Positions 1 to 7,862 of a stretch of DNA of 19,234 bases are shown in pieces; the stretch's first letter is position 1; each line of letters starts with the position of its first letter. The notes beneath the pieces were generated by a model. It was not told the origin of the DNA. It did not search any database and was given only the letters and a program-made list of their open reading frames with translations. The position numbers and the translations under genes were made by a program. The stretch is from an uncultured Clostridium sp. Its GTDB lineage: Bacteria > Bacillota > Clostridia > TANB77 > CAG-508. Location: NCBI GenBank assembly GCA_900554815.1, contig USIO01000027.1, positions 1-19,234 of the forward strand, read 5' to 3'.

Positions 1-117
1 AATGTTAAGCCCCGGCCTCGAGACCAAGACAATGGCAGAAAAGTTATTAGCTTTTCCTCGAGACTTCTTACTTGCTCTAAAAGTAGTTTCTGGAGGGGTT
101 AACATTGCAATTTTTTT
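1..117 (+). ncRNA. Putative structured RNA with closing stem and T-tract
   Basis: This stretch is clearly richer in G and C than its surroundings. The outer arms pair: 1-13 with 95-106, interrupted only by a bulged G at 9. Inside are a hairpin 38-43/51-56 and a longer hairpin 60-64/86-90 continuing into 69-73/81-85 with a 7-nt loop. A G-T wobble in the 60-64/86-90 stem would be an A-C mismatch on the other strand, which favours the plus strand. A run of seven Ts (111-117) follows the closing stem, like an intrinsic terminator. The 9-mer CCTCGAGAC occurs twice (16-24 and 56-64). I do not recognise a known family. The element begins at the window edge, so its 5' end may be missing. An open frame at 2-199 shows no protein-like features. 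Confidence 0.45.
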
Positions 118-250
118 AATACTTCCTCTCTCCTGGCATTACCTTATTCATAAGATGAAGGAAAACTACAAAATTCTATTTGTAATAATATTAAAATAAT
201 AAGATTATTATGTAAATTTATTATTTTAAAAATACCTTAAATAGCCTAAA

Positions 251-282
251 AAAACAAGGAATTTTAAAATTCCTTGTTTTTT
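251..282. terminator. Bidirectional intrinsic terminator
   Basis: A perfect palindrome (251-265 paired with 266-280) is flanked by an A-run on the left and a T-run on the right. It lies just after the stop of the minus-strand wall hydrolase gene and would terminate that transcript. It could also act on plus-strand transcripts coming from the RNA-like element. Confidence 0.85.
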
Positions 283-285
283 ATT

Positions 286-1287
286 TTACATATGGTTAAA
301 ATATACATTTCCTCCTATATTTTCCCCAGAAGCTGTTCCTGCTGCTCTAAAAGATAAATAACTATGGTTTCTCTTTCCATTTAATGCATCTAATACAGCC
401 TGTTTTACATAAGAAGCATAATTTCCATTTAATCTTTTTTTCCAATGGTTATCTATTGAATAACAGAATTGCCCTTTTGCCATATATTGGCTTAGTGGGT
501 CTGAACCTCTACTTTTCCATCTACTACTTACTGCTCTGTTACAAGCTGTTGTAATAACTGCTAGGGCTCCTTCATAGCTAGAACTACATTCTTGTGCAGT
601 AATTGCACATAATAGGTCTAAATCCTCTGCAGAATAGCTCCATGTGCCATTTCCGTATGTTGTAACACTAGATCTACTTCCACTTCTTGAAGTTACCTTT
701 ACACTAACTTGTACAACTTTATCTACTGGTTCTTTAATAATTTTTGAAGAAATTTCTGTTTTTTCAATTTCTATATTGTTTTTATATTTTACTCTATATA
801 TTACTTCTTTAATACCATTTACACCTTTTGTAATAACAGAATTTTGTGTTGCAGCGGCTCCGCCAGAAACGTCTTTTGTAATTGTCTCGAATGGTATTTC
901 TTCCTGAACTACAATTATTTTCTCTATAACAGGTGAATAATCCTCTAAAACTTTTTTTAATGTAACTTCTTCTTGTTCTTGTGCTATTTGTTGTTGCTGT
1001 ATTTCTTCTTTTGAAATTAAAATTGTTTTATTTTCTCCAATTTCAGACTCTTTTGCTGGGTATATATGTTCTTCTGGTAAAACAATAATATTATTTTCTT
1101 TTAAAATTTCTGATATAATTGTTTTTGTTGTTAAAATATTAATTTCTTCTCCTGAATCATATTGTATTTTTACGCTATGTATTTGAGTATTACTAGCAAG
1201 TACACCTATACCAAATAAAAAAATAATGATTAAACTTAATATTAATATTTTTTTTATTGGGACAGGCGATTTACTATGCCTTTTCAT
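286..1287 (-). CDS. Cell wall hydrolase: YabE-like N-terminus, G5 domain, SleB-type catalytic domain
   Basis: 333 residues. An N-terminal membrane anchor or signal (about 12-31) is followed by a DUF348-like segment as in YabE (about 34-75). A Q/E-rich linker (96-108) precedes a G5-like beta domain (about 120-200). The C-terminal SleB/Hydrolase_2 domain (about 221-333) has the likely catalytic Glu233 in AITAQECSSSYEG and the typical ending GGNVYFNHM. SleB-family enzymes are lytic transglycosylases acting on spore cortex or cell wall peptidoglycan. The G5 domain suggests wall binding and the anchor places it outside the membrane. Start chosen for the AAGGAGGG ribosome binding site on the minus strand at about 1298-1306. 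It stands alone, with its own promoter and terminator. A germination role is possible but cannot be told from a vegetative or resuscitation role. Confidence 0.85.
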   Translation of the reverse strand: MKRHSKSPVPIKKILILSLIIIFLFGIGVLASNTQIHSVKIQYDSGEEINILTTKTIISEILKENNIIVLPEEHIYPAKESEIGENKTILISKEEIQQQQIAQEQEEVTLKKVLEDYSPVIEKIIVVQEEIPFETITKDVSGGAAATQNSVITKGVNGIKEVIYRVKYKNNIEIEKTEISSKIIKEPVDKVVQVSVKVTSRSGSRSSVTTYGNGTWSYSAEDLDLLCAITAQECSSSYEGALAVITTACNRAVSSRWKSRGSDPLSQYMAKGQFCYSIDNHWKKRLNGNYASYVKQAVLDALNGKRNHSYLSFRAAGTASGENIGGNVYFNHM

Positions 1288-1320
1288 AAAAATATTATCC
1301 CTCCTTAAAACTACTTTTTT

Positions 1321-1349
1321 ATTTTACCATTTTTTTTATATTTTGTCAA
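1321..1349 (-). promoter_or_regulatory. Sigma-A promoter for the wall hydrolase gene
   Basis: Read on the minus strand: TTGACA (1344-1349), a 17-nt spacer, then TAAAAT (1321-1326), about 35 nt upstream of the start codon. This is a near-consensus vegetative promoter. Confidence 0.75.
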
Positions 1350-1490
1350 ATTTTACGGAAAATGGCATTTTGAGCATTATTAGTTGTTTTTATTTTATTA
1401 TATATATATGATGCTTGTACAAAAAATATTACTAATCTTGGATAAGTTTTTATCAAAATTTATTTTGGTTTTTTTATTTCTATTATATTG

Positions 1491-1520
1491 TTGACTTTTT
1501 ATGACTTAAATTGATAAAAT
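1491..1520 (+). promoter_or_regulatory. Sigma-A promoter for the CDP-sugar operon
   Basis: TTGACT (1491-1496), an 18-nt spacer, then TAAAAT (1515-1520), followed by a GGGGAA ribosome binding site and the rfbF start at 1544. No other promoter-like gap is visible down to 8785, so it probably drives the whole seven-gene operon. Confidence 0.65.
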
Positions 1521-1543
1521 AAGTAAAAAAGGGGAACATTTTT

Positions 1544-2323
1544 ATGAAAGTTGTTATATTAGCTGGTGGATTTGGAACTAGAATATCAGAAGAAAGTCAC
1601 CTTAAACCAAAACCAATGATTGAAATTGGCAATAAACCTATTTTGTGGCATATTATGAAAGAATATTCTAAAAGTGGTTTTCAAGATTTTATTATTTGTC
1701 TAGGTTATAAAGGATACATTATTAAAGAATATTTTTCTGATTATTATTTGCATACATCTGATGTTACTTTTGATTTACGTACAAATAATATGATTGTACA
1801 TAATAATCATTCTGAACCATGGAAAGTAACATTAGTAGAAACTGGGCTTAAAACTATGACAGGTGGAAGAATAAAAAGAGTTAAAGATTATATAGGAAAT
1901 GAGCCATTTATGCTTACTTATGGAGACGGCGTAAGCGATATAGATATGAATAACTTATTGGAATTCCATAAATCACATGGTAAAATTGCAACAGTTACTG
2001 CGGTAAATGTTGAGCAAAGATTTGGAGTATTAGATATTTCTGAAAATAATAAAATAATGAGTTTTAGGGAAAAAAATAAGATGGATGGCAATTATATTAA
2101 TGCAGGATATATGGTTTTAAATCCAGAAGTTTTTGATTATATAGAAGGAGACTCTACTTCTTTTGAAAAAGAACCTTTAGAAAAATTAGCAAAAGAAGGA
2201 CAACTTATGGCTTATAAATATAGTGGTTTTTGGAAATGTATGGATACATTAAGAGATAAAATGCAATTAGAATCATTATGGGAGTCTGGAAATGCTCCTT
2301 GGAAGGTTTGGAATAATGAATAA
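1544..2323 (+). CDS. rfbF: Glucose-1-phosphate cytidylyltransferase (RfbF)
   Basis: 259 residues, the usual family length. It makes CDP-glucose from CTP and glucose-1-phosphate, the entry step for CDP-linked 3,6-dideoxyhexoses. The nucleotidyltransferase signature LAGGFGTRISEES lies at residues 6-18, followed by KPKPMIEIG. The segment GRIKRVKDYIG and the metal-binding Asp in YGDGVSDID are typical of RfbF. It is first in the operon. The rfbG start overlaps its last codons, implying translational coupling. Confidence 0.95.
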   Translation: MKVVILAGGFGTRISEESHLKPKPMIEIGNKPILWHIMKEYSKSGFQDFIICLGYKGYIIKEYFSDYYLHTSDVTFDLRTNNMIVHNNHSEPWKVTLVETGLKTMTGGRIKRVKDYIGNEPFMLTYGDGVSDIDMNNLLEFHKSHGKIATVTAVNVEQRFGVLDISENNKIMSFREKNKMDGNYINAGYMVLNPEVFDYIEGDSTSFEKEPLEKLAKEGQLMAYKYSGFWKCMDTLRDKMQLESLWESGNAPWKVWNNE

Positions 2324-3383
2324 TTTATTGGAATTTTATAAAAATAAAAATATTTTTATAACAGGACACACTGGTTTTAAGGGTAGTTGGTTATGCAAAA
2401 TTTTAGAAATGGCAGGTGCAAATATAACAGGTTTTGCTTTAGAGCCTACAAATCCTAGTTTATTTTCTTTAGCAAAAATCCACAAAAATGTTAAAAATAT
2501 AATAGGAGATATTAGAAATAAAAAAGAATTAGAAAAAGCATTTAATGCAGTAAACCCGGAGATTGTATTTCATATGGCAGCACAACCACTTGTACTTAAA
2601 AGTTACCAAAATCCTTCATATACTTATGAAGTTAATGTAATGGGAACTGTAAATATTTTAGAATGTGTTAGAAAAAGTAATAGCGTAAAATCGTTTTTAA
2701 ATGTAACAACAGATAAAGTATATAAAAATGTAGAAAAACAGCATGGTTATATAGAAACAGATGAATTAAACGGTATTGATCCATACTCTAATAGTAAATC
2801 TTGTTCTGAACTAATAACACATAGTTACAAAAAAAGCTTTTTTGAAAATAGAAAAGTAGCAATATCAACTGCTAGGGCAGGCAATGTAATTGGTGGTGGA
2901 GATTTTGCAGAAAATCGCATTATTCCAGATTGTATTAGAGCGGCACTAGAAAAAAAAGATATTGTAATTAGAAATCCGCATTCAATAAGACCATTTCAAC
3001 ATGTATTGGAACCACTTTTTGCATATTTATTAATAGCAAAACAGCAATATATAAATTTAGCAAAGCAAGGATATTTTAATGTTGGTCCTAAAGAAAAAGA
3101 TTGTATTACAACAGGTAAGTTAGCTACCATTTTTTGTGAAAAGTGGGGAGAAAATTTAAAATGGGTTAGTTCCAAAGAAGAAAACGCACCACTAGAAGCA
3201 AATTTTTTAAAATTGGATTGTTCTAAAATAAAAGGCAAACTTAATTGGGAACCTGTTTGGAATATTGAGCAAGCTGTTGAAAAAACAGTTGAATTCGCTA
3301 AAATACAAGAAGCTAATGAAAATTGTAGTAATTGTATGGAAATGCAAGTTTTAGAATATGTTAAAATGTTAAAAATATACTAA
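2316..3383 (+). CDS. rfbG: CDP-glucose 4,6-dehydratase (RfbG)
   Basis: 355 residues from the ATG at 2316. An in-frame ATG at 2292 is rejected because 2316 has a GGAAGG site upstream and gives the family's usual N-terminus. Overlap with rfbF is 8 nt. The extended-SDR Rossmann motif TGHTGFKG is at 16-23, TTDK at 131-134, and catalytic Tyr157/Lys161 sit in YSNSK. It converts CDP-glucose to CDP-4-keto-6-deoxyglucose with bound NAD. It supplies the substrate for the RfbH homologue 25 nt downstream. Confidence 0.95.
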   Translation: MNNLLEFYKNKNIFITGHTGFKGSWLCKILEMAGANITGFALEPTNPSLFSLAKIHKNVKNIIGDIRNKKELEKAFNAVNPEIVFHMAAQPLVLKSYQNPSYTYEVNVMGTVNILECVRKSNSVKSFLNVTTDKVYKNVEKQHGYIETDELNGIDPYSNSKSCSELITHSYKKSFFENRKVAISTARAGNVIGGGDFAENRIIPDCIRAALEKKDIVIRNPHSIRPFQHVLEPLFAYLLIAKQQYINLAKQGYFNVGPKEKDCITTGKLATIFCEKWGENLKWVSSKEENAPLEANFLKLDCSKIKGKLNWEPVWNIEQAVEKTVEFAKIQEANENCSNCMEMQVLEYVKMLKIY

Positions 3384-3408
3384 GCTTAAAAATAGCTGGA
3401 GGAATAAG

Positions 3409-4749
3409 ATGTTTAAAAATAAAACAGAAAAAGAAGCGAGAAAAGAAATTTTAGATTTAGTAAAAGAATATTGTGGCAAATACCATAATTCAAATAATAA
3501 ATGGAAAGAAGGAGAAAGAATTCCTTATGCTTCGAGAGTATACGATTATGAAGAAATGGTAAATTTGGTAGATAGCTCCTTGGAATTTTGGTTAACATCT
3601 GGAAGATATACTAAACAATTTGAAGAAGAATTTGCAAAGTTTTTAAATGTAAAATATTGTGCTAGTGTAAATTCGGGGTCATCTGCAAACTTATTGGCTT
3701 TTATGGCTCTTACATCTCCATTGTTAAAAGAAAGGCAAATAAAAAGGGAAGATGAAATTATTACTGTAGCTTGCGGCTTTCCAACTACAGTATCTCCTAT
3801 TATACAATATGGAGCTATTCCTGTTTTTGTAGATATTACTATTCCTTGGTATAATATTAATACCAAAATTTTAGAAAGTGCTTATACTAAAAAAACAAAG
3901 GCAGTTATGATTGCTCATACATTAGGAAATCCGTTCCCTCTAGAAGAAGTAAAAGACTTTTGCAATAAACATAATCTATGGTTAATCGAAGATAATTGTG
4001 ATGCTTTAGGTTCAAAATATAAAATTAATGGTGAAATTAAATACACAGGAACAATTGGTGACATTGGAACTTCTAGCTTTTATCCCCCACATCATATGAC
4101 AATGGGAGAAGGAGGAGCTTTATATACTAATAATTCATTGCTTTATAAAATTATAAAGTCTTTTAGAGATTGGGGAAGAGATTGTAGCTGTCCTTCTGGT
4201 GTAGATAATTTATGCGGGCATAGGTTTGATAAGCAATATGGAAACTTGCCATTAGGCTATGACCATAAGTATGTATATTCTCACTTTGGGTATAACTTAA
4301 AAATAACAGATATGCAAGCAGCAATTGGATGTGCTCAAATAAAAAAATTACAAATGTTTATTAAAAAAAGAAAAGAAAATTTTAATAAATTAAAAGCTGG
4401 ATTGCAAGAAATTGAAAACAAGATTATTTTACCTGAGGCAACTCCAAATTCTGACCCAAGTTGGTTTGGTTTTTTAATTACATGTAAATCTGGGTTAGAT
4501 AGAAATAAAATAACAACATATTTAGAAAAACATGGTATTCAAACAAGAAATCTTTTTGCAGGTAACTTAATAAAACATCCATGCTTTGACTATATGAGAA
4601 AGAATAATAAAGGTTTTCGTGTAGTAGGGAAACTAGAAAATACCGATAAAGTAATGAATGATTCTTTCTGGGTGGGAGTGTATCCAGGAATGACAGATAA
4701 AAAGATTGATTATATGATTAATATAATAAAAGAAAGTGTAAATTTATGA
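3409..4749 (+). CDS. rfbH: CDP-4-keto-6-deoxyglucose 3-dehydrase (RfbH, E1)
   Basis: 446 residues, PMP-dependent aminotransferase-fold protein. The usual PLP-binding Lys is replaced by His in HHMTMGEGG (228-236), the hallmark of this 3-dehydrase family. A [2Fe-2S] cysteine set is visible at Cys259, Cys261 and Cys269, with another Cys197. It removes the C3 hydroxyl and needs an electron-transfer reductase (E3, RfbI-type), for which no gene is seen here. A GGAGG site lies 6 nt before the start. The stop overlaps the next gene in an ATGA junction. Assignment is firm; the electron donor is unknown. Confidence 0.94.
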   Translation: MFKNKTEKEARKEILDLVKEYCGKYHNSNNKWKEGERIPYASRVYDYEEMVNLVDSSLEFWLTSGRYTKQFEEEFAKFLNVKYCASVNSGSSANLLAFMALTSPLLKERQIKREDEIITVACGFPTTVSPIIQYGAIPVFVDITIPWYNINTKILESAYTKKTKAVMIAHTLGNPFPLEEVKDFCNKHNLWLIEDNCDALGSKYKINGEIKYTGTIGDIGTSSFYPPHHMTMGEGGALYTNNSLLYKIIKSFRDWGRDCSCPSGVDNLCGHRFDKQYGNLPLGYDHKYVYSHFGYNLKITDMQAAIGCAQIKKLQMFIKKRKENFNKLKAGLQEIENKIILPEATPNSDPSWFGFLITCKSGLDRNKITTYLEKHGIQTRNLFAGNLIKHPCFDYMRKNNKGFRVVGKLENTDKVMNDSFWVGVYPGMTDKKIDYMINIIKESVNL

Positions 4750-6458
4750 AAGTTTCCGATTATATTATAAATTTTTTAATAGAAAAGAAAATTGAACACG
4801 TTTTTGGCTATCCAGGTGGAATGGTTACAGATATTATGAATTCATTAGAAGAGCAAAAAGAACATATAAAAGCCCATATTTCTTACCATGAGCAAGCATC
4901 TGCCTTTGCTGCTTGTGGATTAGCACAAATAACACATAAACCAGGTGTATGTTATGCAACAAGTGGTCCTGGTGCTACAAATTTAATAACAGGAATTGCA
5001 AATGCTTACTTTGATTCAATACCTTGTATTTTTCTAACTGGTCAAGTAAATAGTAATGATTCAAAGAAAAACCTACTATGCAGGCAAAAAGGATTCCAGG
5101 AAACCGATATTGTTAGCATTGTAAGTCCAGTTACAAAATATGCAAAAAAAATAACTAATGAAACTGAAATTCAATATGAATTAGAAAAGGCATATTATAT
5201 TTGCATGGATGGTAGACCTGGACCAGTTTTATTAGATATTCCCATTAATGTTCAAAAACAAGAAATAAATGTAGCCCAGCAAAAATTTTTTTCCAAAAAA
5301 GAAACTAATGAGTTACAGCAAGAAATCATAAATGAAATACAAAATCAAATAGAAAATTCCAAAAGGCCTGTAATAATTGCTGGAAATGGAATTAATATTG
5401 CAAATGTTAAAGAAGATTTTAAAAAATTAGTAAATAAGTGGAAAATTCCAGTAGTAACAAGTATGATCGCTATTGATTGTATAGAAACAAAAAGTCCATA
5501 TTGTTTTGGCTTTATAGGAGCATATGGAAAAAGGTATGCAAACATTATTGTAGAAAAAAGTGATCTTATTATTTCTATTGGTTCTAGGTTAGATTTAAGA
5601 CAGACTGGCCCAGTAAATAAATTTGCTTTGCATTCAAAACTTATTCGAATAGACGTAGATAAAAATGAACTAACCAATAAAATTAAGGAAAATGAAATTC
5701 AAATAAATACAGATTTAAAAAATATATTACCAAAATTAGAGCAAGTTGAAATAAAGCCAAAAGAATTATGGCTTAAAAATTGTGGAGAAATTAAAAATCA
5801 ATTAAAAGATATTGATAAAAAAGATTATCATCAATTTATTTGCAAATTATGTAATTATATTTCACCTAAAAGTATCATTACAACAGATGTTGGACAAAAC
5901 CAAGTATGGGTTGCACAATATTGTGATGTAAAGCAAAATCAAAGAATATTATTCTCTGGCGGTCATGGTTCAATGGGTTATTCTTTGCCAGCAGCAATAG
6001 GAGCATCTTTTGCAGATAAAAATAAAATAGTTATTTCCATTAATGGAGATGGCGGGTTTCAAATGAATATACAGGAACTACAATTTATAGCAAGAGAAAA
6101 TTTACCTATTAAAATTATTATTTTGAACAATCATTCTTTGGGAATGATTCGTCATTTTCAAGAAATGTACTTTGCTTCCCATTATGTGCAAACAGTGGAG
6201 AATAACGGATATAAAATTCCAGACTTTTGTAAAATTGCAAATGCCTATGGAATTAAAAGTTATAAAATTAGCAAAAAAGATGAATTAGAAACTATTAAAA
6301 CAGAATTTTTATCTAAGAAACCTGTGTTAATTAATATAGAGTTTCCTAAAAAAACACATGTATATCCAAAACTTGCAATGGGAGAGCCAGTATATAATCA
6401 AGACCCCTTATTAGATCAAAACTTGTTACAAAAATTATTAAAAGAAAATATGGAATAA
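4746..6458 (+). CDS. Thiamine-diphosphate enzyme, YerE-like (acetolactate synthase family)
   Basis: 570 residues, full length for the acetohydroxyacid synthase fold. The catalytic Glu49 lies in SYHEQAS. The ThDP/Mg motif starts GDG at 434-436 and ends NN at 461-462, with the family's 24-residue spacing. It overlaps rfbH by 4 nt. Directly after rfbF-G-H in a sugar operon, the best fit is YerE of the yersiniose pathway. YerE uses pyruvate to attach a two-carbon unit to C4 of CDP-3,6-dideoxy-4-ketohexose. A plain ilvB-type acetolactate synthase is less likely, as no ilvN or other branched-chain genes are near. Substrate specificity is inferred from context only. Confidence 0.82.
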   Translation: MKVSDYIINFLIEKKIEHVFGYPGGMVTDIMNSLEEQKEHIKAHISYHEQASAFAACGLAQITHKPGVCYATSGPGATNLITGIANAYFDSIPCIFLTGQVNSNDSKKNLLCRQKGFQETDIVSIVSPVTKYAKKITNETEIQYELEKAYYICMDGRPGPVLLDIPINVQKQEINVAQQKFFSKKETNELQQEIINEIQNQIENSKRPVIIAGNGINIANVKEDFKKLVNKWKIPVVTSMIAIDCIETKSPYCFGFIGAYGKRYANIIVEKSDLIISIGSRLDLRQTGPVNKFALHSKLIRIDVDKNELTNKIKENEIQINTDLKNILPKLEQVEIKPKELWLKNCGEIKNQLKDIDKKDYHQFICKLCNYISPKSIITTDVGQNQVWVAQYCDVKQNQRILFSGGHGSMGYSLPAAIGASFADKNKIVISINGDGGFQMNIQELQFIARENLPIKIIILNNHSLGMIRHFQEMYFASHYVQTVENNGYKIPDFCKIANAYGIKSYKISKKDELETIKTEFLSKKPVLINIEFPKKTHVYPKLAMGEPVYNQDPLLDQNLLQKLLKENME

Positions 6459-6459
6459 A

Positions 6460-6877
6460 ATGGAAAGTATATTAAAAAAGTTTAGAATAAAAAATAAAGA
6501 AAACATATTAAAACTAATAAATCAATTTATTAAATTTCGGATTTGTAGGTATATCTAATACATTAATAAATTTAATAATTTATTATTTGTTAGTATTTTT
6601 AGGGTTGAATTATATTATTGCTAATATAATTGGGTTTGTAGTTAGTGTTTTAAATGCTTATTATTGGAATAACAAATATGTATTTAAAAATAGTAATACT
6701 CCAAAAAAACTATTAAAAGTTTATATTTCTTATGGTACTACATTTTTTTTATCCACATTTTTATTGTATTTAATGGTAAATGTTTTCTGTATTTCTGAAT
6801 ATATTTCTCCAATTATTAATTTATGTATTACCATTCCTTTAAATTTTGTTTTAAATAAGTTGTGGGCGTTTAAATAA
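6460..6877 (+). CDS. GtrA-family membrane protein (needs +1 shift at CGG codon 27)
   Basis: Starts at ATG 6460, one nucleotide after the preceding stop. Conventional reading gives a 33-residue peptide ending after FRICRYI. Skipping the C at 6538 makes the sequence continue KFGFVGISNTLINLIIYYLL, the characteristic first helix of GtrA proteins, and gives 138 residues with four membrane helices, the family norm. The distal part alone opens at 6587 but would lack the first helix. GtrA proteins are thought to flip or help move polyprenyl-phosphate-linked sugars across the membrane. The GtrB-like partner lies two genes downstream and needs the same kind of shift. Annotated as intact under CGG frameshift decoding; otherwise it would be a pseudogene. 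Confidence 0.85.
6538..6541 (+). other. CGG +1 frameshift site in gtrA
   Basis: Zero-frame codons are TTT CGG ATT. The family sequence needs TTT GGA TTT (Phe-Gly-Phe), so the C of CGG is skipped or CGGA is read as one codon. By sequence alone the extra base could be any of 6535-6538, but the in-frame CGG is the feature shared with the other five sites. The zero frame stops six codons later. Confidence 0.85.
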
Positions 6878-6914
6878 GTTTCCTTAATAAAAGTTAAGGA
6901 GAAAGAAGGTTAAT

Positions 6915-7862
6915 TTGAAAAAGGTTGTTATAACTGGTGCAACAGGTATGATTGGTATTAGTCTAATAAAAGAATTTGTAAAAAGTAATGTACATGTATT
7001 AGCTATTGTAAGACCAAATTCTGCTAATATAAAATATATAAAAAATCCTATTGTAAAAATAATAGAATCAGATTTAAGTAATTTGCAAGAAATAAATATT
7101 TCTGAAGAGTACGACACTTTTTATCATTTAGGTTGGATTGGTACTTCTAGGCTTGAAAGAGAGCATGTTGAACTACAAGTAAAAAATATTACATATTCAA
7201 TAGAAGCAATAAAATTAGCCAAAAGATTAAAATGCCAAACTTTTATAGGAGTTGGTTCACAAGCAGAATACGGAATTGTTTCTAAAAAAATTAGTTCAAA
7301 TACAAGAGTAGATCCAAAAACACCTTATGGAATTGCTAAATTTTGTAGTGGTAAAATAACACAAGTTTTAGCAAGTCAATTAGGCATAAATCATATTTGG
7401 ACAAGAATTTTGAGTGTTTATGGTCCTTATGATAAACAAGATACTTTAGTAATGTCTTCCATAAGAAAAATGCTAGAAAATCATCAATCTCCAGAATACA
7501 CAAAAGCAGAACAGTTATGGGATTATTTATATGTAAAAGATGCTTCTAGAGCATTATATTTAATTGGAGAAAAGGGGAAAAAAGATTCCGTATATTGTAT
7601 AGGAAGCGGTAAAGCAAAACCATTATATGAATATATTATAGAAATAAGAAATCAGATTGATAAAAATATATTATTAAAATTAGGAAAAAAAGAAGTCTCA
7701 AATAACAAAATCGTAAATTTATGTGCAGATATCTCCAACTTAACCAAAGATACCGGTTTTATTCCTGAATTTAGTTTTAAAGAGGGAATAGCACAAACAA
7801 TAAAATGGTTTAAAGAAAATAATAAAAATAAGAAAGATGAGGTAAATAATGAAAAAAATTAG
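6915..7862 (+). CDS. NAD-dependent epimerase/dehydratase (extended SDR), candidate YerF-type ketoreductase
   Basis: 315 residues from a TTG start at 6915 with a GAAGG site just upstream. The first in-frame ATG would cut into the Rossmann motif, so TTG is preferred. GxxGxxG is at 8-14 (GATGMIG). Tyr138/Lys142 form the active-site pair in PYGIAK, with Ser115 nearby. Its place after the YerE-like gene suggests it reduces the ketone on the newly added two-carbon branch, as YerF does in yersiniose synthesis. A 4-keto reduction or epimerisation of another sugar is equally possible from sequence. It overlaps the following glycosyltransferase gene by 14 nt. Confidence 0.8.
   Translation: MKKVVITGATGMIGISLIKEFVKSNVHVLAIVRPNSANIKYIKNPIVKIIESDLSNLQEINISEEYDTFYHLGWIGTSRLEREHVELQVKNITYSIEAIKLAKRLKCQTFIGVGSQAEYGIVSKKISSNTRVDPKTPYGIAKFCSGKITQVLASQLGINHIWTRILSVYGPYDKQDTLVMSSIRKMLENHQSPEYTKAEQLWDYLYVKDASRALYLIGEKGKKDSVYCIGSGKAKPLYEYIIEIRNQIDKNILLKLGKKEVSNNKIVNLCADISNLTKDTGFIPEFSFKEGIAQTIKWFKENNKNKKDEVNNEKN

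Noticed and set aside
2..199. 65-residue open frame at the left edge as a protein gene
   Set aside because: No ribosome binding site is visible, composition is not protein-like, and it overlaps the base-paired element and its T-tract.
2292..2315. Earlier ATG for rfbG
   Set aside because: It adds eight residues not found in the family. The ATG at 2316 has a GGAAGG site and gives the normal N-terminus.
4746..6458. Biosynthetic acetolactate synthase (ilvB) for branched-chain amino acids
   Set aside because: It sits inside a dideoxysugar operon overlapping rfbH, with no ilvN or ilvC nearby, so a YerE-like role fits better, though sequence alone cannot exclude it.
6535..6541. Frameshifts as sequencing homopolymer errors or true pseudogenes
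   Set aside because: A single case at TTTCGG could be an indel, but all six breaks in the window fall on in-frame CGG, none on the many longer A or T runs, and out-of-frame CGGs are unaffected.
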